A DNA stretch of 64,000 nt from Streptomyces sp. NBC_00102. GTDB lineage: Bacteria; Actinomycetota; Actinomycetes; Streptomycetales; Streptomycetaceae. A program made the position numbers and the translations under genes. The DNA lies in NCBI RefSeq assembly GCF_026343115.1, contig NZ_JAPEMC010000001.1:3224001-3288000 (forward strand). Reading direction: 5' to 3'. Shown here one piece after another: positions 34,141 through 41,072 of the stretch. Within the stretch, counting starts at the first letter, position 1. Each line of letters begins with the position of its first letter. The notes beneath the pieces are model-generated. The model was not told the DNA's origin. It saw only the letters and a list, made by a program, of their open reading frames with translations, and did not search any database.

Positions 34141-34812
34141 ATGCCCCGCAAAATCCGCCCCGACGCCGTACTGATCCAGGCGTTCATCGCCGGTGCCTTG
34201 TCCTTCTCCCACCTGCACGACCTTGCCTCCGCGGCCGGACAGGACGGCTGGAAAGCCTGGGCCTACCCGATCAGCGTGGATCTGCTCCTCGTCGCCGCCT
34301 GGCGCCGCATGCGGACCACCAGCAACAACCGGCCGGCGTGGGTCTGGTTCGTCATCGCCCTGACCGCGTCCCTCGGCGCGAACATCGCCACCGCCGGCCT
34401 CCTGAACCTCGGGCAGGTCCCGGCCTGGCTCCGCATCCTCGTCGCCGGCTGGCCCGCCCTCGCCTTCCTCGGCGGAACTCTCCTAGCCCACACCCCCACC
34501 GAACCGGCACCCACGGCCACCACCGCACCCCTGGACACCCCGGAACCCACCCCGGCCCCGGACACCCACAAGGTGACGGTGCGAGTCCCGGAGCCGGCTC
34601 CGGAACTCCCTCCGGCTCCCGTCCCGGCTCCTGCTGCGGCCCCGGTGGCCGTGCCTGCGGTGTCTGTTCCGCCGGCACTGCTCGACCACGCCAAGAAGGT
34701 CGCCGACAACCACCGCGCCTCGACCGGTAACCGGATCGACCTGGCCACGCTCCGCCTGCGCCTCGGCGTCCCCGCACCGCTCGCCGACGCCATTAACGCC
34801 CAACTCGCCTGA
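34141..34812 (+). CDS. DUF2637 membrane protein (Spd-like)
   Basis: A 223-aa protein behind a perfect AAAGGAGGTGA site. It has three or four TMs in the first 115 residues (VLIQAFIAGALSFSHLHDLA; WAYPISVDLLLVAAWRRMRT; WVWFVIALTASLGANIATAG; WLRILVAGWPALAFLGGTLL). A Pro/Thr/Ala-rich spacer follows, then a helical C-terminal domain (DHAKKVADNHRASTGNRIDL). DUF2637 proteins are found in actinomycete plasmids and AICEs and are thought to help intramycelial spread. Confidence 0.85.
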   Translation: MPRKIRPDAVLIQAFIAGALSFSHLHDLASAAGQDGWKAWAYPISVDLLLVAAWRRMRTTSNNRPAWVWFVIALTASLGANIATAGLLNLGQVPAWLRILVAGWPALAFLGGTLLAHTPTEPAPTATTAPLDTPEPTPAPDTHKVTVRVPEPAPELPPAPVPAPAAAPVAVPAVSVPPALLDHAKKVADNHRASTGNRIDLATLRLRLGVPAPLADAINAQLA

Positions 34813-34831
34813 CCAGAAAGGGACAAAACCC

Positions 34832-35017
34832 ATGGCAATGCTCAACTTCAACCGCCCCGCGGACTACCTCGACGCCGCCCGCGAGATGGCCAAGACCGGC
34901 CGCCCCACACTCGCCCGGCTCCTCGCCGAGGAAGCCGCGGACCGCACCGCCGACACGACCGAGGCGGACCGCATCCGCGCCGAGTTCAACGCCAACAGCC
35001 TCCGCCAGGAGGACTGA
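34832..35017 (+). CDS. Small helical AICE protein, 61 aa
   Basis: Starts MAMLNFNRPADYLDAAREMA and is acidic and helical throughout, ending NANSLRQED. The ribosome site is AGAAAGGGA. Three bases separate it from the next gene. No family known to me. Confidence 0.65.
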   Translation: MAMLNFNRPADYLDAAREMAKTGRPTLARLLAEEAADRTADTTEADRIRAEFNANSLRQED

Positions 35018-35020
35018 CCC

Positions 35021-35209
35021 ATGCCGCGTCCGAACCGCTTCACCGACGTGATCCGCATCGGCCCCGTCCGGGTCGGCACGCACTACGACGGCCGGGGCCG
35101 CACCAAGCACACCGCCGCCTGCACCGCCCCCGCCTGCAACTTCTCCGCCGACTACACCAGCCGGGCCGCCGCCGAACTCGCCGCCCGCACCCACCGCTGC
35201 ACCATCTGA
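35021..35209 (+). CDS. Mobile element transfer protein, 62 aa
   Basis: Contains RFTDVIRIGPVRVGTHYDGR, HTAACTAPACNFSADYTSRA and AELAARTHRC. The spaced C...C...H...C residues suggest a single zinc site. It resembles the small protein annotated 'mobile element transfer' in streptomycete AICEs, usually between DUF2637 and SpdB genes, as here. Confidence 0.8.
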   Translation: MPRPNRFTDVIRIGPVRVGTHYDGRGRTKHTAACTAPACNFSADYTSRAAAELAARTHRCTI

Positions 35210-35223
35210 GAGGAGAGAACCCC

Positions 35224-35556
35224 ATGTTCACCCCGAAGTACCCGACTCCCGACACCGCGCCGACCCCGGACACCACCCTCGTCCGCCCGCTCACCGGCCT
35301 CGTCCACCCCCCGGCCCCGGTCTGCGACTGCCACCACACCCCCGACACCCCGGCCCCGGCCCCGGTCGGCCGCCCCGGCGTGCAGCTCACCCCCGGCGCT
35401 CTCGTCGTCGCCGTTGCCGGTGGCACGGCCGCGGTCCTCGTCGTCGGCGCGGTCCTCGTCTCGATGCTCCTCGCGGTCGCCATCACCGCCGGGTCCCTCG
35501 CGCTCCTCGCGGTCGTCCTGCGCATCATGCTCAACGACTCCCGCAAGGGCCAGTGA
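35224..35556 (+). CDS. SpdB-like spread protein
   Basis: A 110-aa membrane protein. The Pro/Thr-rich N-terminal half has C-D-C-H-H residues (APVCDCHHTPDTPAP). The C-terminal half has two hydrophobic segments (ALVVAVAGGTAAVLVVGAVL; VSMLLAVAITAGSLALLAVV). SpdB proteins take part in intramycelial plasmid spreading in Streptomyces. GAGGAGAGAACC lies before the ATG. The GGDEF gene begins at or just after its stop. Confidence 0.75.
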   Translation: MFTPKYPTPDTAPTPDTTLVRPLTGLVHPPAPVCDCHHTPDTPAPAPVGRPGVQLTPGALVVAVAGGTAAVLVVGAVLVSMLLAVAITAGSLALLAVVLRIMLNDSRKGQ

Positions 35557-35561
35557 GTGAC

Positions 35562-36116
35562 ATGGACCTGATCAACATGGCGGCGGCGTTACCCGCCTTC
35601 GGCTGGGCCTTCCACAGCAGCGTCCTGACCCGCCGGTTGTCCGCCGCCCGGCGCGACCCGCTGACCGGCCTCCACACCCGGGCCGGGTTCACCGCCCGCG
35701 CCGAACGCATCGTCGCCCGATCCCCCCGGGCCATGGCCTTCCTGGTGGACCTGAACGACTTCAAGGCCATCAACGACACCCACGGCCACCTCGCCGGCGA
35801 CGCAGTCATAGCGGCCACCGCCAAACGCCTCGCCCACTGGGCTGAGGGAAACGGCATCACGGCCCGGCTCGGAGGCGACGAATTCGCCGCCCTCGTCCCG
35901 GACTCCACCAACCGCCCCGGCGCCGCCGCACTGGACCACGCGCTCCGACAGCCGGTCATCTACCGCGATCAGGTCATCCCTGTGTCCGCCTCGGTCGGCT
36001 TCTGCTCCGTCGCCGATCTGCCCGTACGGACCCTGACCGACGCGCTCGCCGCCGCCGACACCGCGATGTACGCGGCCAAGGGCCACGGCCGGCGCAACAA
36101 CACCCCGCGCCCTTAA
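35562..36116 (+). CDS. GGDEF diguanylate cyclase encoded on the mobile element
   Basis: A 184-aa protein with a short hydrophobic head (1-20) and a single complete GGDEF domain (from about residue 30). It has RDPLTGLHTRAGF, AFLVDLNDFKAINDTHGHLA with the metal Asp, and RLGGDEFAAL with the GGDEF motif at 104-108. It also has VSASVGFCS and ADTAMYAAKGHGRRN. An intact motif predicts synthesis of c-di-GMP. No RxxD inhibitory site is seen before the motif, so product feedback may be absent. A GTG at 35553 overlapping the SpdB stop is an alternative start. Codon 10 (35589-35591) is TTA. Confidence 0.9.
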   Translation: MDLINMAAALPAFGWAFHSSVLTRRLSAARRDPLTGLHTRAGFTARAERIVARSPRAMAFLVDLNDFKAINDTHGHLAGDAVIAATAKRLAHWAEGNGITARLGGDEFAALVPDSTNRPGAAALDHALRQPVIYRDQVIPVSASVGFCSVADLPVRTLTDALAAADTAMYAAKGHGRRNNTPRP

Positions 36117-36209
36117 CAGCCCCCGGGGCGGCCTCGGTCGCCAAACTTCCGCCGCCCCGGGCGCCTCAACACCCTCCAGATCACGCAGACCCGAAAGGGA
36201 AGACCCATC

Positions 36210-36392
36210 ATGCCCGAGAACACCCGGCCCCGGCCCATCTGCGCCCACTGCGACGGCTTCCCGACCGTCGCGGTCACCACCGGCCAGACCACCCCGGACG
36301 GACACCGGCAGACCATCACCGCCGACTGCCCCGCCTGCCACGGCACCGGGCACACCGCCCCCGCCCGCGCCTACACCCGCGTCGGGGCGTGA
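36210..36392 (+). CDS. Small zinc-knuckle protein, 60 aa
   Basis: Two cysteine pairs: RPICAHCDGFPTVAV and TADCPACHGTGHTAP (CxxCxGTG). The site is CGAAAGGGAAG. A second example in this element of tiny DnaJ-knuckle-like proteins. Function unknown. Confidence 0.65.
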   Translation: MPENTRPRPICAHCDGFPTVAVTTGQTTPDGHRQTITADCPACHGTGHTAPARAYTRVGA

Positions 36393-36394
36393 GC

Positions 36395-36568
36395 CCCATG
36401 GCCCTCCTGAACTGGTCCGACAGGAAGCACTTCGACTCCACGGGCGACAAGCCGTGCGTGCTGTGCGAGAAGCCCACCCCGCTGCGCTCCGACCGGGGCA
36501 AGCCGGTCCACAAGGTGTGCGCCGAGGAGTGGATCGACAACCACACCCCGAAGGAGAACGGCCGGTGA
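36395..36568 (+). CDS. Small Cys-containing protein, 57 aa
   Basis: ATG at 36395, TGA at 36566-36568. The product starts MALLNWSDRKHFDSTGDKPC and continues VLCEKPTPLRSDRGKPVHKV then CAEEWIDNH. CVLC...H...C forms a likely zinc site. Its last codons overlap the GTG of the methyltransferase gene (GTGA), so it is translationally coupled. Easily missed for its length. Confidence 0.65.
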   Translation, partial: PMALLNWSDRKHFDSTGDKPCVLCEKPTPLRSDRGKPVHKVCAEEWIDNHTPKENGR

Positions 36569-37230
36569 CCACCCTCCTGAACACCCGGCTGCGGGTCCTG
36601 GACCTCTTCTGCTGCCAGGGCGGCGCCGCCATGGGCTACCACCTCGCCGGCCTCAACGTCACCGGCATCGACACCACCCCCCAGCCCCGCTACCCCTTCC
36701 GCTTCATCCAGGGCGACGCGATCGACTACGTGCGGGCCCACGGCGCGGAGTTCGACTTCATCCACGCCTCCCCGCCCTGCCAGCGCTACAGCCGCGCCCA
36801 GAAGATCCAGCACCGCGAACACCCCGACCTGATCGCCCCCACCCGGGCCGCCCTCGAAACCACCGGACGGCCGTGGGTCATCGAGAACGTCGAAGAAGCC
36901 GCCCGGGAACTCCGCGACCCGGTGACGCTGTGCGCTGCCGCGTTCGGGATGCGGACCTACCGCCACCGCCTCTTCGAGACCGGCGGCCAGTTCACCTTCA
37001 CCCCGCCCCTGCACCGCGCCCACTGGGCGCCGCTCACCAAGATGGGCCGCCCCCGCGCGGACGGGCACTTCGCCCACTACGTCGGCAACTTCTCCGGCGT
37101 CGCCGAAGCCCGCACCGACATGGGCGTCGGCTGGATGAACCGCGACGGCATCCGCGAATGCATCCCCCCGGCCTACACCCGCCACATCGCCGCCGCTTTC
37201 CTCGCCTCCCGACTGGAGGTGGCCGCGTGA
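36565..37230 (+). CDS. Short DNA cytosine-5 methyltransferase-like protein
   Basis: A 221-aa protein. Motif I is VLDLFCCQGGAAMGYHLAGL, the catalytic motif IV ASPPCQRYSRAQ (Pro-Cys at 71-72), motif VI VIENVEEA and motif VIII-like TYRHRLFETGG. A recognisable target-recognition domain and motifs IX-X are short or absent; typical C5 enzymes exceed 320 residues. GTG at 36565 has AAGGAGAACGG. It may methylate element DNA against host restriction. It overlaps rep by 4 bp (GTGA). Confidence 0.85.
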   Translation: MTTLLNTRLRVLDLFCCQGGAAMGYHLAGLNVTGIDTTPQPRYPFRFIQGDAIDYVRAHGAEFDFIHASPPCQRYSRAQKIQHREHPDLIAPTRAALETTGRPWVIENVEEAARELRDPVTLCAAAFGMRTYRHRLFETGGQFTFTPPLHRAHWAPLTKMGRPRADGHFAHYVGNFSGVAEARTDMGVGWMNRDGIRECIPPAYTRHIAAAFLASRLEVAA

Positions 37231-38627
37231 CCCACACCGCCACCGTGGCGGGCCTGGACCCGGCCACCCTCGCCGACGTGCTGAGGGTGGCCGGTTCCAC
37301 CGGCTTCGACCGCTGGAACGAACAGATCCGCCGCACCGGAGGATGCGCCCAGCCCATCCACCTCACCGGCGCCACCAAGACCATCGACCGCGCCACCGGC
37401 ACCCTGCTCCACCACTACACGACCGACAACGAACCCGGCGGACGGCTCCGGATCGCCTGCGGCAACCGCCGCGCCTCCCGCTGCCCCGCCTGCGCCTGGA
37501 CCTACGCCGGCGACACCTACCACCTCATCCGCGCCGGCCTCACCGGCGACCCCACCAAGGGGACCCCTCACACGGTCCGCGAACACCCCCGCGTCTTCGC
37601 CACCCTCACCGCCCCCTCGTTCGGCCCCGTGCACAACCGCCCCGGAAACCGGCCCTGCCGCTGCGGCACCCGCCACACCGACGACGCCGAGGAACTCGGT
37701 ACGCCGCTCGACCCTGCTTCGTACGACTACGCGGGCGCGGTGCTGTGGAACAACCACGCCTCCGACCTCTGGCGCTACTTCACGATCTACCTCCGCCGCG
37801 AAATCGCCCGCCGCGCCGGCCTCACCCAGAAAGCCGCCCGCGAACAGTCCCGGCTCTCCTTCGGGAAGGTCGCCGAGTACCAGAAGCGGGGAGCGGTCCA
37901 CTTCCACGCCGTGATCCGCTTCGACGGACCCGACGGCCCTGACACGCCCCCGCCCGCCTGGGCCACCCACGACCTTCTCGACGACGCGATCCGCGCTGCC
38001 GCCGACCGGGTCGAACTCACCGTCCCCGCCTACGAGGAAGCCGGCTTCCCCGGCTGGGTCCTGCGCTGGGGCACACAACTCGACGTCCAGCCCATCGCCG
38101 CCTTCGGCAACGGCGAAGACCTCACCGAACAAGCCGTCGCCTCCTACGTCGCCAAGTACGCCACCAAAGCAGCCGAGACGACCGGGACCGTCGATCACCG
38201 CATCGGCAACAAGGAAGCGCTCGTCCTCCTCGACGTCCCCGAGCACCCGCGCCGACTGATCGAAGCGTGCCTCGACCTCCACCACGCCTACCCGGACCGC
38301 AAGCTCCGCGACTGGGCCCACATGCTCGGCTTCCGCGGCCACTTCTCCACCAAATCCCGCGCGTACTCCACCACCCTCGGAGCCCTCCGACAGGTCCGCG
38401 CCGACTATCGCGCCGCCCAGCAACGCGAAGCCCTCGGCCTTCCGAACCCTGACGACCACCCGGAAGCCACCACGCTCACCCTCGCCCACTGGGCCTACGC
38501 CGGCCACGGCCACACCCCCGGCGAATCCTGGCTCGCCGCCAACATCCACCGCGACATCCAACACAACCGCGACACCGCCCGCGAACACCGCGCCGAACTC
38601 GAAGCCCTGGAAGGGGAGGAACACTGA
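37227..38627 (+). CDS. RepSA-type rolling-circle replication initiator
   Basis: A 466-aa protein. Zn-like CRCGTRH (around 144-150) and CPAC (86-89) occur in the N-terminal half. The HUH endonuclease motif is in RGAVHFHAVIRFDG (HFH at 225-227) and the nicking region in VASYVAKYATKAAE (Tyr307/Tyr311 with Lys). The family is annotated 'replication initiator' in AICEs and nicks the element origin after excision. GTG at 37227 overlaps the methyltransferase stop, and its own stop overlaps the xis start. Confidence 0.9.
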   Translation: MTHTATVAGLDPATLADVLRVAGSTGFDRWNEQIRRTGGCAQPIHLTGATKTIDRATGTLLHHYTTDNEPGGRLRIACGNRRASRCPACAWTYAGDTYHLIRAGLTGDPTKGTPHTVREHPRVFATLTAPSFGPVHNRPGNRPCRCGTRHTDDAEELGTPLDPASYDYAGAVLWNNHASDLWRYFTIYLRREIARRAGLTQKAAREQSRLSFGKVAEYQKRGAVHFHAVIRFDGPDGPDTPPPAWATHDLLDDAIRAAADRVELTVPAYEEAGFPGWVLRWGTQLDVQPIAAFGNGEDLTEQAVASYVAKYATKAAETTGTVDHRIGNKEALVLLDVPEHPRRLIEACLDLHHAYPDRKLRDWAHMLGFRGHFSTKSRAYSTTLGALRQVRADYRAAQQREALGLPNPDDHPEATTLTLAHWAYAGHGHTPGESWLAANIHRDIQHNRDTAREHRAELEALEGEEH

Positions 38628-38833
38628 TGACCACCGTCGTGATCCAGCGGAAGTGGCACACCACCGCCGAGGTGGCCGAGATGCTCGGCTTCGGCATTTC
38701 CAAGACGAAGATGCTGGTACTCACCGGGGAGATCCGCTCCGTGAAGATCGGTCGTAACCGTCGCATCCTCCCGGCCTGGGTGGACGAGTACGTCCAGCGC
38801 GTCACCGCCGACGCCGAGGGGTGGGCGGCATGA
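38627..38833 (+). CDS. xis: Excisionase (Xis), HTH_17/MerR-like
   Basis: A 68-aa DNA-bending protein with KWHTTAEVAEMLGFGISKTK and SVKIGRNRRILPAWVDEYVQ, the typical winged-helix excisionase pattern. ATGA overlaps on both sides (rep stop at 38627, int start at 38830) show a coupled rep-xis-int operon. The site is AAGGGGAGG. Confidence 0.92.
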   Translation: MTTVVIQRKWHTTAEVAEMLGFGISKTKMLVLTGEIRSVKIGRNRRILPAWVDEYVQRVTADAEGWAA

Positions 38834-40056
38834 CCGGCAAGCGTGGCAACGGGGAAGGTTCCATCTACCCGTACAAGAACGGCTTCGCGGCATACGTCTG
38901 GGTCACCAAGCCGGACGGGAAGCGGGCCCGGAAGTACGCCTACGGCAAGACCCGCGACGAGGTCCACGACAAGTGGCTGAACCTCCACGCGGAGGCGAAG
39001 AAGGGACCGGTGGCCACCCGGCACCGCACCCTCGCGGCCTTCCTCGCGTACTGGCTCGACTCGATCGTGAAGCCCAACCTGGCCCCGCTGACATACGTCT
39101 CGTACGAGGGGTACGTGCGGCTCTACATCACCCCGCAGCTCGGCGCGAAGCGGCTGGACAAACTGACCGTTCGGGACGTGCGCGAATGGCTCACCAAGCT
39201 GGCGACGCTCTGCCAGTGCTGTGCCCAGGGCAAGGACGCAAAGCGAGACCTGGCTCGTCGTAAGTGCTGCGCGGTCGGGGACTGCTGCGAGTCCTACCCG
39301 TCCCGCCGGGTGGTCCAGGGGTCCCGGGATGCCCTGCGGGCAGCGCTGAGCCACGCGGTCATGGAAGAGGAGATCAGCAAGAACGTGGCCTCGCTCGTGA
39401 AGGTGCCGAAGCCTCGCCGCCGGCGGATCAAGCCGTGGTCCGCCGCCGAGGCCAGTCTCTTCCTGGCTGATGCTGCGGCGCGGGATGACCACCTCTTCGC
39501 GGCGTGGGTACTCGTGCTGACGCTCGGGCTGCGGCGCGGGGAGGTGTTGGGGCTGACGTGGAAGTCGATCGACTTCGAGGCCGGCGAGCTGTACGTGGAC
39601 CACCAGATCCAGCGGGCCGGGCGCCAGATCCTTCACCGCGAGACCAAAACCGAGGACTCCGACGACTTCCTGCCCCTGCCGGCCGTCTGCCTCAAGGCCC
39701 TGCGGATGCGCCGCGCTCAGCAGCTTGGCGACCGGAAAGCCGCAGGGGAGCTGTGGCAGGGCTCTCACGACCTCGTCTTCACAACGAAGTACGGCACCCC
39801 GATCGAGCCGGGGAACCTCACCCGGATGTTCGCTCTGCGATCCCGTCGCGCGGGCCTGCGGGTCATCCCGCTCCGGAACACCCGGCACACCACCGGCTCG
39901 CTCCTGGTCGTCCTCAAGGTGCACCCGAAGATCGCTCAGCGCATCCTGCGGCACTCGCAGATCGCCATGACGATGGATGTCTATGCGGATGCGGGCGAGG
40001 AAGAGGTGCGCGAGGCGATCGGCAAGCTGTCCGACGCGATGGGCGGTACCGGCTGA
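38830..40056 (+). CDS. int: Tyrosine site-specific integrase
   Basis: A 408-aa recombinase. N-terminal arm-binding part GEGSIYPYKNGFAAYVWVTK. The core-binding region holds a Cys-rich insertion (seven Cys between 128 and 153: CQCC, KCC, DCC). The catalytic domain has Arg235 (TLGLRRGEVLGL), Arg352 (RNTRHTTGS), His375 (RILRHSQ) and nucleophile Tyr385 (TMDVYAD). The usual His of the HxxR box is Arg349 here. It ends 38 bp before attR, as expected for the enzyme that integrates into the tRNA-Arg 3' end. Confidence 0.95.
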   Translation: MTGKRGNGEGSIYPYKNGFAAYVWVTKPDGKRARKYAYGKTRDEVHDKWLNLHAEAKKGPVATRHRTLAAFLAYWLDSIVKPNLAPLTYVSYEGYVRLYITPQLGAKRLDKLTVRDVREWLTKLATLCQCCAQGKDAKRDLARRKCCAVGDCCESYPSRRVVQGSRDALRAALSHAVMEEEISKNVASLVKVPKPRRRRIKPWSAAEASLFLADAAARDDHLFAAWVLVLTLGLRRGEVLGLTWKSIDFEAGELYVDHQIQRAGRQILHRETKTEDSDDFLPLPAVCLKALRMRRAQQLGDRKAAGELWQGSHDLVFTTKYGTPIEPGNLTRMFALRSRRAGLRVIPLRNTRHTTGSLLVVLKVHPKIAQRILRHSQIAMTMDVYADAGEEEVREAIGKLSDAMGGTG

Positions 40057-40093
40057 CGCGGTTGCTGTACTTCGCTGCTGTACGGACAACGCG

Positions 40094-40176
40094 AGAGGCC
40101 CTCAGGATTTCTCCTGAGGGCCTCTGGCCTGTTGTGCACTCGGCAGGATTCGAACCTGCAACCTTCTGATCCGTAG
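40094..40176. repeat. Right attachment site (attR), 83-bp direct repeat
   Basis: Exact copy of 27882-27964. It overlaps the 3' 42 nt of the intact tRNA-Arg and its 14-bp terminator stem. The crossover lies somewhere within these 83 bp, so integration preserves the tRNA. Confidence 0.95.
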
Positions 40177-40207
40177 TCAGATGCTCTATCCGTTAAGCTA
40201 CGAGTGC
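40135..40207 (-). tRNA. tRNA-Arg (ACG)
   Basis: A 73-nt class I tRNA on the minus strand. Acceptor arms 40201-40207 and 40136-40142 pair perfectly, with discriminator A. The anticodon loop has CTACGGA, giving anticodon ACG, whose A34 is the substrate of TadA. Terminator stem at 40094-40125 lies downstream inside attR. Confidence 0.96.
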
Positions 40208-40581
40208 TTGGCGTTCCGGTTTTTTTCTTCCCGGTCGGCGTTGCGAGAACAACATTACATGAACCGCGCCGGGACGCGAAATCCATTGCCCTCACCCTCT
40301 CTGACCTGCGGAAACGCCCCCAGAGGGTGAATCTCGACCAAGCAGGGGCGCGCTGCCGCCCTCACCCTTCCGGCGCTTCGGTGCGCGAAAACCGTCCGAA
40401 CGGGCCCCCGCGGCGGGGGACCGGCGCATCCCGGACCCGGCCGGGCACGATCACGACCGGGAACGACCGGAGCCCTGGCCCGGCACACGGCGACCGGGAA
40501 CGGGCGCGGCCACGATCCGCACCGCCCCGCCCGCGTCGGCCCGCCGGAACCCGCCGGCCCACCGACCGACCCCGGGAACGG
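40208..40581. other. Noncoding stretch between two tRNA genes
   Basis: No supported gene. A T-rich patch (GGTTTTTTTCTTCC at about 40217) lies just upstream of tRNA-Arg and may belong to its promoter region. The rest is GC-rich without clear structure. Confidence 0.4.
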
Positions 40582-40614
40582 CCGAAGCCCCGTGCCAGGG
40601 GCACGGGGCTTCGG
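40582..40614 (-). terminator. Hairpin terminator behind tRNA-Ser(GCU)
   Basis: A perfect 15-bp stem (40582-40596, 40600-40614) with loop AGG, 6 bp beyond the tRNA 3' end. Confidence 0.85.
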
Positions 40615-40620
40615 ATGGGG

Positions 40621-40711
40621 CGGAGGCGGAGGGATTTGAACCCTCGATGGGTTTTAAAACCCAAACCGCATTAGCAGTGCGGCGCCATAGACCGGACTAG
40701 GCGACGCCTCC
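40621..40711 (-). tRNA. tRNA-Ser (GCU)
   Basis: A 91-nt class II tRNA on the minus strand. Acceptor GGAGGCG (from 40711) pairs with CGCCTCC ending at 40622, discriminator G. Anticodon loop CTGCTAA gives GCU. The long variable arm contains TTTGGGTTTTAAAACCCA. Confidence 0.96.
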
Positions 40712-41072
40712 AGCACACCTCGCGCAAGCGCGAGTGGTGCGTGCAGATGATGACACAGACGGGTGCGGTGTCACCAATCGCGGCCCACGGTACTAGGCAG
40801 GTGGGCGCCAGGGCAAAGGACATTCGCCCTCGATTCGGGGAAGATCCGGCGCGCCCGCGCCCTGGGGCCGGACCTCTCCGCCGGCCGGACCCGTCCGTAC
40901 GCCCGACGTGCGTTTCGGCTTGCTCCGTGCGGCCCCTTCGGATCGCGCATCGTCGGGGCGGGAGGGACGTTAGGGACACCAGGATGGGCCGACGTGATCC
41001 AGGGACACGAGATGGGTCAGCCGCTGCCCGCCGTCGAAACCGTGCCCGTGCCCCAGGACCAGGAGTCCCGCA
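40712..41072. other. Noncoding leader region of the SSI-like gene
   Basis: 360 bases with no supported gene. The divergent promoter of tRNA-Ser must lie at the left end. The right half leads into the SSI-like gene, with CAGGAG before its ATG. Confidence 0.4.

Larger units (their letters stand above)
27882..40176. mobile_element. Integrated actinomycete conjugative element (AICE, pSAM2-like) in tRNA-Arg
   Basis: About 12.3 kb between two exact 83-bp direct repeats, the right one being the 3' half plus terminator of an intact tRNA-Arg. Gene order is regulator module, tra, spread genes, rep, xis, int. This is that of self-transmissible AICEs that replicate by rolling circle and move double-stranded DNA with an FtsK-type TraB protein. 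Left-end cargo (28.2-30.1 kb) is clearly lower in GC than the chromosome. No obvious defect is seen in the core genes, so the element may still be active. Confidence 0.93.
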
